A stretch of 64,000 bases of DNA, taken from Anaerococcus sp. Marseille-Q5996 (GTDB lineage Bacteria > Bacillota > Clostridia > Tissierellales > Peptoniphilaceae). This document shows, in pieces, positions 7,995 to 16,228 of this stretch (the first letter of the stretch is position 1; each line of letters opens with the position of its first letter). The position numbers and the translations under genes were made by a program. Below the pieces are notes generated by a model, which saw nothing but the letters and a program-made list of their open reading frames with translations, made no database searches and had not been told where the DNA came from. Location: assembly GCF_946893725.1 (NCBI RefSeq), contig NZ_CAMPPE010000001.1, forward strand, positions 372,001 through 436,000, written 5' to 3'.

Positions 7995-8303
7995 ATGAGC
8001 AGTAATTACTATGTCTACATAATTACCAATGCAACAAATTCTACTGTCTACGTAGGCATGACTCACAACCTAGAAAAAAGAATGTATGAGCATAAAAATC
8101 ATCTGGTAAAAGGATTTTCTGATAAATATAATGCTGTAAAGTTGGTTTATTATGAATGGACAGATGATAAATTTGGTGCCCTTGCTCGTGAAAAACAATT
8201 AAAGAAGTGGAGTAGAATCAAAAAAGACAGAATAATTAATAAGATGAATCCTGATTGGGAAGATTTGACTGGTAATTGGGGTAATGACTTAAGTTCATAT
8301 TAA
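7995..8303 (+). CDS. Small GIY-YIG nuclease (COG2827-like) inside the palindrome array
   Basis: The 102-residue product is a minimal GIY-YIG domain: YVYI (residues 7-10) and YVG (19-21) form the two signature strands, Arg29 (LEKRMYEHK) is the conserved arginine, His33 follows, and Glu66 (AREKQLKKW) is the metal-binding glutamate. All expected catalytic positions are present. AGGGAGAAAAT precedes the ATG. Palindrome copies flank it on both sides, 32 bases upstream and 10 bases downstream, with six copies in the local array. Small free-standing GIY-YIG proteins are of uncertain role; the context suggests the nuclease recognises or mobilises the palindromes, much as RAYT enzymes act on REP sequences, but this is inference. 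Confidence 0.9.
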   Translation: MSSNYYVYIITNATNSTVYVGMTHNLEKRMYEHKNHLVKGFSDKYNAVKLVYYEWTDDKFGALAREKQLKKWSRIKKDRIINKMNPDWEDLTGNWGNDLSSY

Positions 8304-8313
8304 GGAAATGATA

Positions 8314-8439
8314 CAGATTTCTCCACTCGTATCAAAGATACTCGGTCGAAATGGATATTTTGATTTTTACAAACAACTAGCATATCCACACTACCCATCT
8401 CGACTAAGCAAAGGAAAGCGAAATGCACGGAGAGATCTG
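8314..8439. repeat. Palindromic repeat copy 6 of 9
   Basis: Starts 10 bases after the GIY-YIG stop codon. The 5' side hairpin is gtatc-aaa-gatac. The 3' end reads CACGGAGAGATCTG. Confidence 0.9.
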
Positions 8440-8456
8440 CTATTACGTAATAAAGT

Positions 8457-8583
8457 CAGATTTCTCCACTCAAAATCAAAGATTTTTCGGTCGAAATGGA
8501 TATTTTAGGATTGCAAATCACTAGATTACATACACCACCCATATCGACCAAATGAGCGCAAGCGAAATGCGTGGAGATATCTG
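8457..8583. repeat. Palindromic repeat copy 7 of 9
   Basis: The 5' side hairpin is aaaatc-aaa-gatttt and the 3' end is GTGGAGATATCTG. Confidence 0.9.
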
Positions 8584-8605
8584 TTACACAAATAGAAAAT
8601 AAATT

Positions 8606-8731
8606 CAGATTTCTCCATTCGGAATCAAAGATTCCTCAGTCGAAATGGATAATTTGATTTCACAAACAACTAGGATACCAAACTACCCATCTCGACCAAA
8701 TAAGCGAATGAGAAATGCGTGGAGATATCTG
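8606..8731. repeat. Palindromic repeat copy 8 of 9
   Basis: The 5' side hairpin is ggaatc-aaa-gattcc, fully paired. The inner stem carries a CAGTCGAAATGG variant. Confidence 0.9.
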
Positions 8732-8748
8732 TAATTATAGAATCAATT

Positions 8749-8875
8749 CAGATTTCTCCACTCAAAATCAAAGATTTTTCGGTCGAAATGGATAATTTGG
8801 GATTGCAAATCACTAGATTACATACACCACCCATATCGACCAAGCAAGCGTAAGCGCAGTGCGTGGAGAGATCTG
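8749..8875. repeat. Palindromic repeat copy 9 of 9
   Basis: The 5' side hairpin is aaaatc-aaa-gatttt and the 3' side hairpin is GCGTAAGCGC. It ends 46 bases from the 3' end of hydF, which is on the opposite strand. Confidence 0.9.
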
Positions 8876-8920
8876 TTTCAAATTTATAAATCCTATTTCC
8901 CCACAAAAAAACCACCAAGA

Positions 8921-10069
8921 TCACACCTGGTAATCTATTTTGTCTATTATCCCTTGCAAGTACGCGATTGTCATTCCGTAGTTTGTCATTGGGATATTTT
9001 TTTCTTTGCATTTTTTTACCCTATTCATAACACTTGTGCGGTTAAACATACATGATCCGCATTCTATGATTAGGTCGTATTTTTCTATATCATGAAAGTC
9101 TTCGCCTCTGGCAAAGTCTATATTTACATTAGGATATTTTTTCTTAAGCATTTTTGGTATTTTCACTGTGCCTATGTCTTCTTCGATAGGTGGGTGGGTG
9201 CAGATTTCTGCAATTAGTATATTTTTTATTTCTTTGTCCAATACTTTTACTGAATCTCTAAAGTATTCTACATCTCCCTTAAATCCACTCATGAGTACTG
9301 AAAAGCTTGTTAGTTTGCTTTCTTTTGGACTTTTTTCGTAGACATCTTTAAAAACTTTTGAGTCTGTGATTATTAAATCTGGTGGATTTTTTAAAACATT
9401 TAGGGTATTTTCGAAATTTTCCAAACTTGTGCTGATACACACAGCATCTTTGTCGATTAATTCTCTGATGGTCATCACTTGTGGTTTTATCAGCCTATCT
9501 TTTGGTGCGGCTTCATCTTGGGGCATTACCAAAACTACTGTGTCAGCTTTTTTTACCAATTTTCCGGTCAAGGTCAAAGGACCATCATTATTAACAACTT
9601 TTTTTATTTCTTCAAATAATTTGTACCTATCATCTGTATTTACATTTATAGAAATAGGTCTTAGGTCTTTGAATTTTCCCCTGATTTCTTGTCCAATTTC
9701 CAAATCTTGTTTTGGTGCGATAAATATAATTGGCTTATCTTTTGCCTTTAATTGGTCAATGAATTTCAAGTCATCTTCTAGGCTTAATACATAAAGGAAA
9801 ATATCTGCTTTTTCTAAAACACCTAGAGATTTTGAGATTCTCTTATCAGATAGGTCTGTTGAGTCGTTTATCCCTGCTGTATCTATAAAAATTACCGGCC
9901 CCAGCCCGTGGATTTCCATGGGCTTATTGATTGGGTCGGTTGTTGTGCCGTGAGTTGCTGAAACTATGGCGGTTTCTTGGCCTGTAATGTAGTTTAAAAG
10001 AGTGGACTTGCCGGCATTTGTGTTACCAAATATGGCAATGTGCAATCTTTCTCCGTTCGAAGTTCTCAT
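8921..10069 (-). CDS. hydF: [FeFe] hydrogenase maturation GTPase HydF
   Basis: The 382-residue product has a TrmE/Era-like GTPase domain (P-loop GNTNAGKS at residues 15-22, a THGTTTDP switch region, DTAG), a dimerisation region and a C-terminal [4Fe-4S] domain with CTHPPIEED and the ECGSC motif, matching the CxH...CxxC pattern of HydF. HydF is the scaffold on which HydE and HydG assemble the diiron precursor before transfer to the hydrogenase. Its start overlaps the hydG stop by four bases (ATGA), so the two are translationally coupled. Confidence 0.95.
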   Translation of the reverse strand: MRTSNGERLHIAIFGNTNAGKSTLLNYITGQETAIVSATHGTTTDPINKPMEIHGLGPVIFIDTAGINDSTDLSDKRISKSLGVLEKADIFLYVLSLEDDLKFIDQLKAKDKPIIFIAPKQDLEIGQEIRGKFKDLRPISINVNTDDRYKLFEEIKKVVNNDGPLTLTGKLVKKADTVVLVMPQDEAAPKDRLIKPQVMTIRELIDKDAVCISTSLENFENTLNVLKNPPDLIITDSKVFKDVYEKSPKESKLTSFSVLMSGFKGDVEYFRDSVKVLDKEIKNILIAEICTHPPIEEDIGTVKIPKMLKKKYPNVNIDFARGEDFHDIEKYDLIIECGSCMFNRTSVMNRVKKCKEKNIPMTNYGMTIAYLQGIIDKIDYQV

Positions 10070-11484
10070 ATATATAGGTCTCTTTTGCCATTTTCTACTG
10101 ATGCTAGATTTTCTATGGTTTCTTTTCTGACTTCTTCATTTGGAATGGTGTTGATTTCGCGGCCTATTAGGGCATCGATGTCTGCTTTTGTTTTTGGGCT
10201 TGCGTAATCTTCGCCGTATTCTTTTAGGGTTACCAAAGCATTTGGCTGGCAAATATTACCGATTCCCACATTTTTAACCATTTCCATAAATACTTCACCA
10301 GTTCTACCTTTTCTATAGCAGGCTGTGCAGAATGATGGAATATGATTTTTTTCTATTAGCCAGTCTACAACTTCATCAAGGGTTCTGTTGTCTGATAGTT
10401 CAAATTGGTCTGATCCTTCTGTGACATTTTCAGTGTATCCGCCTACAGATGTTTTTGATCCACCTGAGATTTGGCTGATACCAAGGTCTAACAGTCTGCC
10501 ACGCATTTTCTCACTTTCACGAGTTGATACTATCATACCTGTGTATGGAGCTGCGATTCTAATACATGCTACTAATTTTTCAAATACATCGTCTGCCAAT
10601 GCATTTTCAAAGTCTGCTACATCCACATCATCTCCTGGTTGGATACGTGGGACAGAAATTGTGTGTGGGCCGACATTATATTTTGCTTCCAAGTGTTCAG
10701 CATGCATTAATTGGCCGATAAATTCGTATTCGTAAGAGTCAAGTCCGTATAAAACGCCAAGACCTACATCATCTATACCTGCATCCATAGCACGATCGTG
10801 GGCTGTGGTGTGATAATCGTAGTTTGATTTTGGCCCGTAAGCGTGAAGTTTTTCGTAATTTTCTTTATTATAGGTTTCTTGGAATAGGATATATGTTCCT
10901 ATTTCTGCATCGTGAAGTTTTTTGTAGTTTTCAGTGGTTGTTGCAGCAATATTTACATTTACCCTACGAATTGCACCGTTTTTGTGGTGGATATTATAAA
11001 TTGTATCGATAGATTCTAGGATATATTCAATAGGGTTATTTCTAGGATCCTCTCCTGCTTCTAGGGCCAGTCTTTTGTGTCCCATATCTTGAAGAGCTAT
11101 TACTTGCTCGCGGATTTCCTCTTGGCTTAATTTTTTGCGAGGAATGTGTTTGTTATGTCCGTGGTATGGGCAATATGTACATCCGTTGATACAGTAATTT
11201 GATAAGTATAATGGGGCGAAAAGAACTATACGATTGGCATAAAATTTAAGTTTTAATTCTTTAGCAACCTTAAATATTTCCTCATTTAGGTCATCTTCGC
11301 AACAAGATAAAAGCACAAAAGCTTCTCTGTGGTCTAGGCCCTTTGCCTTTCTAGCCTTTTCTAATATTTCTATGATAAGCGGTCTATTGTGTGCATTTTT
11401 GCGACCGTAGTCTATTGTTTCTAATATTTCTTCATGGTTTATAAACTCAGCTGGGTCTGAGCTTTTTGGATTATATTTTGCCAT
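10066..11484 (-). CDS. hydG: [FeFe] hydrogenase maturation radical SAM enzyme HydG
   Basis: The 472-residue product has a radical SAM motif CINGCTYCPYHG (Cys98, Cys102, Cys105), a ThiH-like barrel and the C-terminal extension with CTACYRKGRTGEVFM that carries the auxiliary cluster in HydG. HydG cleaves tyrosine to give the CO and cyanide ligands of the H-cluster. AAAGGAG precedes the ATG. It is the first gene of a hydG-hydF operon, transcribed divergently from the Cna-B surface protein at 11758. The final residues (NGKRDLYI) match the usual family C-terminus. Confidence 0.95.
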   Translation of the reverse strand: MAKYNPKSSDPAEFINHEEILETIDYGRKNAHNRPLIIEILEKARKAKGLDHREAFVLLSCCEDDLNEEIFKVAKELKLKFYANRIVLFAPLYLSNYCINGCTYCPYHGHNKHIPRKKLSQEEIREQVIALQDMGHKRLALEAGEDPRNNPIEYILESIDTIYNIHHKNGAIRRVNVNIAATTTENYKKLHDAEIGTYILFQETYNKENYEKLHAYGPKSNYDYHTTAHDRAMDAGIDDVGLGVLYGLDSYEYEFIGQLMHAEHLEAKYNVGPHTISVPRIQPGDDVDVADFENALADDVFEKLVACIRIAAPYTGMIVSTRESEKMRGRLLDLGISQISGGSKTSVGGYTENVTEGSDQFELSDNRTLDEVVDWLIEKNHIPSFCTACYRKGRTGEVFMEMVKNVGIGNICQPNALVTLKEYGEDYASPKTKADIDALIGREINTIPNEEVRKETIENLASVENGKRDLYI

Positions 11485-11660
11485 AAAATCTCCTTTCCTC
11501 TCTGATTATAATACTAAATTAATCGGATTTACAAGTATAGAAAAATATTTGCAATCAGTATTTCTTTCAGAAAGTAAATTTAAATTTGCATGATTTTTAA
11601 CTATGTTTTTAGATATTGTAATTTTCTTCTAAAATGTCTAAATTTACCTATCTTTTATCA

Positions 11661-11689
11661 TTGTATATTACTAGTATTTAAGATATAAT
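11661..11689 (+). promoter_or_regulatory. Putative promoter of the SpaA-type pilus operon
   Basis: TTGTAT (11661-11666), a 17-base spacer and TATAAT (11684-11689), about 70 bases before the start codon. The 273-base divergent gap also has to hold the hydG promoter, which was not clearly located. Confidence 0.55.
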
Positions 11690-11757
11690 ATATCTGAATA
11701 AGTCTAACTAGAATTATAAGAAATTATTTTATAAATATTAAATGACAGGAGTTTATT

Positions 11758-13932
11758 ATGTTAAGGAAGAAAAAGTACAGCTTTATGGCTGGATTGCTAA
11801 GTATATTTATGGTCTTAGCTGCAATATTCTCGCCAGTATCACAAGCTGCAGAGACAGAAAAAACAGGCAATAGCCATCTTACAATTAAAATACCTAGAAA
11901 TGGTAGAGATGCAGAAGAGTCAAGCGCTCCACGCGAGTTAAAGGTCTATAAAATAAGTGATAAGAACTTAACTAGCGATGAGCTTGTAGAAAAGCGTCTA
12001 AAATTTGATGCAATGACAATTGCAGAAATTGAAGATAATCTTAATCTAAAAGGCGAAACTTTAAAATCAACAGTAGTGGATGCTCATGATATTATCGAAC
12101 TAAAAGGACTTACACCAGGTGCATATCTATTAAAAGAAACAGATGAATCAGCAGAAAGCCACGAATATAGGGTGACAAGTTCAACTACAAATATCCAAGA
12201 AGGCATTATTGATGTTCAAGAAGTAAATGTAAAAGTTGAACAAAATAAACCTTTGAAATTACACAAATATGGCCTAGTTTATGAAGAAAAATTAGATGAT
12301 GACACAAATCGTACTCCACTTGAAGGTGTAGAATTTAAATTAATTAACAATGCAAGCGGAGAACCTGTAGCACTAACAAAAACAGGTGAAGGTACATATG
12401 CATACCAAGGTAGAGAGGGAGATGTAACATTAGTTACAAACAAAGAAGGTAACGTTATTATTGAAAATCTTCCTGTTGGTAATTACAAATTCACGGAAAC
12501 AAAAGCCCTAGAAGGTTATGTAATTGATAATCCAGATACTGATTCTTTTGATTATACTAGGAAAGATGGCCATGAAGTATCTATGGATAATAAAAAAGGC
12601 GAGACTAAAAATGTACAAGTTGGCCTTCACAAAATAGATGAAGAAACAAAAGAAAGTCTTGCTGGAGTAGAATTTAGACTTTACCTAAAATCAGGCGATA
12701 TACTAACACCAGTTGGAAAAGACGAAAATGGACAATACGATGTAGGCAAACAATACTCTGATGTTTTCAAAACTGATGAGGATGGAAAAATAGCAGTTGA
12801 AAAACTACCAGCACTAGCTGATTCAGATGAATATGTGTTTATCGAGGTAAAAGGTCTTGAAGGCTACCACCTAAATAAGGACAACTATTATCCAGTAAAA
12901 AATAATGAAGTTTTAACAGTAGAAAACTACAAAAACCCAACTCTAAATGAACTAAAACTTAACAAAGTAGACTCATTTACAAATGAACCAATTGATAAGG
13001 TAGGGTTTGAGCTTTATAGAGTAAGAGTGGTTGACAATGACGATAATACCAAAAAAATCACTGAAGAAAAAGTAGTACTTGCTGGAAGCAATGGTTCATA
13101 CGAATTTAAAGAAAATATTGTTCAATCAGAAGAAGTTCACCAACTTTATACAGACGAAAAAGGACAAATAGTAGTAAAAAATCTACCAGATGGAGAATAC
13201 TTCTTTAGAGAAAAAGAGCCACATAAGGATTACAATTTACCAGAAAATCGTGGCAAAGAGTCTGAAAGACTAAAACGTAAGAACATAACTTACACAATGA
13301 AAAATAGACCTATCAATCCACCAGGAGTAAATCCTCCAGGTTCAAATATAGGTAAGGGCTCATATAATTTTATAAAAGTAGATGACTCAAAAGAAGCAAA
13401 AAGACTTGCAGGTGCTACATTTGCCCTTTATAAAATAAATGATAAAGGTGAACAAATTCCTGTAGAGATAAATGGCAAAAAATATACAGTAAAATCTGGA
13501 TCAAATGGTGAGTTTAAGGTAGAAAACCTACCTTATGGAAAATACGCCCTTAGAGAAACAGCCGCACCAAGCGGATATATTCCAGAAGTAAAACCAATTG
13601 TATTTGAAATTTCAAATAAATCTGCTACCAATGAAGCAATTATGATTGTAAACAAGCCAGATACTCCAAAACCACCAGTGGTAACACCACCAGGAAGCAC
13701 TCCTCCAAGGTCAACCACACCACCAACAAGAACAACAGTCCCACCAACAAATACTCCAAGAACATACTACGTGCCAAAAGATACACCAGGTATACCAAGA
13801 GGCCCACTAGTAAAAACAGGAGACATCAGAATCCTAGTATTTATTGCAATCGGACTAGTAATGATACTATTTGGTAACCACATAGTAAGAAAAGAAGAAA
13901 AAACTCAAATAGCAAACGCTCCTTCAATATAA
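11758..13932 (+). CDS. Multi-domain Cna-B (SpaA-type) pilus subunit with an LVKTG sorting signal
   Basis: The 724-residue product has a signal peptide (to about residue 30), an N-terminal region, then successive Cna-B/SpaA domains, each with an x-L-x-G-V/A-x-F-x-L-Y start and an E-box-like end (YKFTETKALEGY, YVFIEVKGLEGY, YFFREKEPHKDY, YALRETAAPSGY). Two proline-rich linkers (PPGVNPPGS, and a Pro/Thr-rich stretch near 640-690) separate the last domain from the wall. The sorting signal is LVKTG, lacking the usual proline, followed by a hydrophobic segment and a charged tail. GACAGGAG precedes the ATG. Three class C sortases follow directly, so this is a pilus component, probably an anchoring or minor subunit given its long wall-spanning tail. 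Confidence 0.88.
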   Translation: MLRKKKYSFMAGLLSIFMVLAAIFSPVSQAAETEKTGNSHLTIKIPRNGRDAEESSAPRELKVYKISDKNLTSDELVEKRLKFDAMTIAEIEDNLNLKGETLKSTVVDAHDIIELKGLTPGAYLLKETDESAESHEYRVTSSTTNIQEGIIDVQEVNVKVEQNKPLKLHKYGLVYEEKLDDDTNRTPLEGVEFKLINNASGEPVALTKTGEGTYAYQGREGDVTLVTNKEGNVIIENLPVGNYKFTETKALEGYVIDNPDTDSFDYTRKDGHEVSMDNKKGETKNVQVGLHKIDEETKESLAGVEFRLYLKSGDILTPVGKDENGQYDVGKQYSDVFKTDEDGKIAVEKLPALADSDEYVFIEVKGLEGYHLNKDNYYPVKNNEVLTVENYKNPTLNELKLNKVDSFTNEPIDKVGFELYRVRVVDNDDNTKKITEEKVVLAGSNGSYEFKENIVQSEEVHQLYTDEKGQIVVKNLPDGEYFFREKEPHKDYNLPENRGKESERLKRKNITYTMKNRPINPPGVNPPGSNIGKGSYNFIKVDDSKEAKRLAGATFALYKINDKGEQIPVEINGKKYTVKSGSNGEFKVENLPYGKYALRETAAPSGYIPEVKPIVFEISNKSATNEAIMIVNKPDTPKPPVVTPPGSTPPRSTTPPTRTTVPPTNTPRTYYVPKDTPGIPRGPLVKTGDIRILVFIAIGLVMILFGNHIVRKEEKTQIANAPSI

Positions 13933-14007
13933 AAATATAATTTTAATTTCGCTCTAAATGTTTTGAGATGTTTAAGTTAAATTGATTTAAAGGAACTTTT
14001 AATGGAT

Positions 14008-14132
14008 ATCGCGAAGCGATTCCTTCCCTACTTGAGCGCACCCCGCGAAGGGGCCGTTTAGGGGTGAAGTTTGCGGGGTGGTTTGGAGGGTACTTTGGAG
14101 GGGGTATCGGAACCCCCTTAAAGTGGCCCTCC
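14008..14132 (+). other. GC-rich multi-hairpin segment between pilin and sortases
   Basis: This stretch is far richer in G+C than its surroundings and folds into several hairpins: ATCGC-GAA-GCGAT (14008-14020), CCCC-GCGAA-GGGG (14041-14053) and a large one at 14085-14132 (ggaggg...ccctcc outside, ggggg...ccccc inside). It could be an mRNA-processing or stability element or a small RNA. No known RNA family was recognised, and the open frame on the minus strand has no support. Confidence 0.5.
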
Positions 14133-14230
14133 AATTTGCGAAGTGTTAAGTTTGTAGTCTAATTACAAATAATACCAAATTAAAATTAAATGCAGAATAA
14201 TAGCGGAAAATTTATAATAAAAACCGCTCA

Positions 14231-14258
14231 AAGGTGCTTAGGCAAAAGCACCTTTTTT
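14231..14258 (+). terminator. Terminator or attenuator directly before the sortase genes
   Basis: The stem aaggtgctt with aagcacctt and the run TTTTTT end 20 bases before the sortase start. It probably lowers sortase expression relative to the pilin by partial read-through, since no separate promoter is evident after it. Confidence 0.75.
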
Positions 14259-14277
14259 AATGAAATCGAGAGGCACT

Positions 14278-15357
14278 ATGGCTTTTAAAAAGAAAAAACG
14301 AGCACAAGAAAAACCAATAGAGGATAAGTCAAATCCAAATAAAAAAACAAAAAAGAAAAAAAAGCCACAATCCAAGGCTTCTAAGTGGGCTTGGCGACTA
14401 ATATTTTTACTTGGCATAGTCATAATGCTATACCCACTTATAAACAGACTTTATTATCGTATTGACTCTACAGAGCAGGTCGATACTTTCAAATCTGGAA
14501 CAGAAGACCTATCTACAGAAGAAGTAAAAAGACGAATGGATTTGGCCCACGCTTATAACGAATCCTTGTCTGGGAAAATCGCTGATGACCCATATACTAG
14601 GGAAAAACAAGAAGAGGGCCGCAAAGAGTACGCCCGAATGCTGGAAGTAGCAGAGATGATTGGTCATATTGAAGTCCCACGTATCAACCAAGACTTACCA
14701 ATTTATGCTGGTACAAGTGAGGATATCTTACAAAAAGGCGCAGGCCACTTGGAAGGTACTTCCTTACCTGTTGGAGGCAATAGCACCCACGCAGTTATAA
14801 CAGCCCATTCAGGTTTACCAGAAGCAACTCTTTTTACAAATCTTAGAGAGCTAGAAATTGGGGACAAATTTTATGTTCACAATATCGAAGGGGTTATGGC
14901 CTACCAAGTAGACCAAGTCAAAGTTATCGAACCATCAAATTTTGATGACCTAGTCGTAGCACCAGGACACGATTATGTGACCTTGCTGACATGTACACCA
15001 CTTATGATAAATACCCACAGGCTAATTGTAAGAGGACACAGGGTACCATATGTACCAGCAGTTGATGAGGAATTAATAAGGACTAATAAGGCAAATTGGA
15101 TGTTTAGAATATTATTTTTCGTAGCTTTATTCTTGATTTTAGTACTAATTATAAGGCTAATAAAATTAAGAAAAGAAAATAAAGATTATTACAAACGCCT
15201 AGAAGAAATACGCAAAGAGCAAGAAAATCTTAAAAATATGTTTATGAATAGTTCTTCTAACAAAGGATATGGTTCTTACCAAGGTGGATCAGATATGTTT
15301 GAGCAAATGCGAAATACAGATGATTCTAATAAGACAAAGGGTGACATAGATGAATAA
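14278..15357 (+). CDS. Class C (pilus) sortase 1
   Basis: The 359-residue product has a lysine-rich cytoplasmic N-terminus, a membrane segment (about 40-56), a class C lid motif DPY (104-106), catalytic His177 (TAHSG), Cys239 (TLLTCTP) and Arg248 (HRLIVRG), and a second C-terminal membrane segment typical of pilus sortases. An unusually long polar tail follows. The start at 14278 is chosen because GAGAGG precedes it; an ATG at 14260 overlaps the terminator T-run and has no ribosome binding site. It is the first of three class C sortases in an overlapping row. Confidence 0.92.
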   Translation: MAFKKKKRAQEKPIEDKSNPNKKTKKKKKPQSKASKWAWRLIFLLGIVIMLYPLINRLYYRIDSTEQVDTFKSGTEDLSTEEVKRRMDLAHAYNESLSGKIADDPYTREKQEEGRKEYARMLEVAEMIGHIEVPRINQDLPIYAGTSEDILQKGAGHLEGTSLPVGGNSTHAVITAHSGLPEATLFTNLRELEIGDKFYVHNIEGVMAYQVDQVKVIEPSNFDDLVVAPGHDYVTLLTCTPLMINTHRLIVRGHRVPYVPAVDEELIRTNKANWMFRILFFVALFLILVLIIRLIKLRKENKDYYKRLEEIRKEQENLKNMFMNSSSNKGYGSYQGGSDMFEQMRNTDDSNKTKGDIDE

Positions 15358-16228
15358 GGATAGGTTAAAGAAAAACTTACCCTTTGCCCTAATCTTTTTG
15401 CTTGGACTATTGATATTTGCTTATCCCCTTATCAGTCAAAAATATTATGAGATTGAATCTGGTAATGAGGTCGTAGAATTTAGAAAAGAAACAGAATCTA
15501 TCGACAAAGAAGAAGTTAAAAGACGTATGGACCTAGCCCGTGCCTATAACGACACCCTAGATCCATCGCGTTTATCCGACCCATTTACTGAAGAAGAAAA
15601 AGCAGGACGTAAGGAATACGCCCGTATGCTAGAAGTAAATGAAATGCTAGGGCACGTTGAAATTCCAAGAATAGGACAAGACTTACCAATCTATGCTGGT
15701 ACAACAGATGAGGTTTTGGAAAAAGGACTTGGCCACTTGGAAGGCACATCATTACCTATCGGTGGAACTAGCACCCATGCTGTTGTCACCGGCCATAGGG
15801 GACTTCCAAATGCCAAACTTTTCAGAAATCTAGACCAACTTGTAGAAGGGGATGTGTTTTATATCCATAATATAGAAGGCACTTTGGCCTATCAAGTAGA
15901 TAAAATCCAAGTGGTTGATCCATCAGATTTCAATCCTGTTTTGGTAGAAGAGGGCAAGGACTATGCAACACTGCTAACCTGTACACCATATATGATTAAT
16001 TCGCACAGGCTATTGGTAAGAGGTCACAGAATCCCCTACCAAGCAGCTATTGATGATGGGGTAGCAAATGTCAAAAGACTAGCCCCAGATTTCTTGCAAT
16101 TATTTCTTATTCTCTTGCCAATTATTGCTCTTTTGCTAATAATTGTAATTAGAGAAAGCAGGAGAAGAAAAACACTAAGTACGGAGGTAAAAACTATTGA
16201 AGAATCGATTAAGACTTACAAAAAGTAG
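15350..16228 (+). CDS. Class C (pilus) sortase 2
   Basis: The 292-residue product has an N-terminal membrane segment (about 10-27), lid DPF (77-79), His149 (TGHRG), Cys211 (TLLTCTP), Arg220 and a C-terminal membrane segment. It is very similar to sortase 1 in the core (MLEV-x-E-M-x-GH and the YAGT segments are shared), pointing to tandem duplication. Its start overlaps the preceding stop by eight bases, with GGGTGA as ribosome binding site. Differences around the lid could give it a different pilin substrate. Confidence 0.93.
   Translation: MNKDRLKKNLPFALIFLLGLLIFAYPLISQKYYEIESGNEVVEFRKETESIDKEEVKRRMDLARAYNDTLDPSRLSDPFTEEEKAGRKEYARMLEVNEMLGHVEIPRIGQDLPIYAGTTDEVLEKGLGHLEGTSLPIGGTSTHAVVTGHRGLPNAKLFRNLDQLVEGDVFYIHNIEGTLAYQVDKIQVVDPSDFNPVLVEEGKDYATLLTCTPYMINSHRLLVRGHRIPYQAAIDDGVANVKRLAPDFLQLFLILLPIIALLLIIVIRESRRRKTLSTEVKTIEESIKTYKK

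Noticed and set aside
8308-8508. Short open frame over palindrome copies 6 and 7
   Set aside because: It is read-through of repeat sequence (similar frames arise in other copies), with no ribosome binding site or recognisable protein.
7692-8875. CRISPR array
   Set aside because: The units are 124-130 bases, individually palindromic and separated by 17-22 base gaps apart from the gene; no short direct repeats, regular spacers or cas genes are present.
13943-14134. 63-codon minus-strand frame in the GC-rich segment
   Set aside because: No ribosome binding site; the sequence is better explained by the stacked hairpins.
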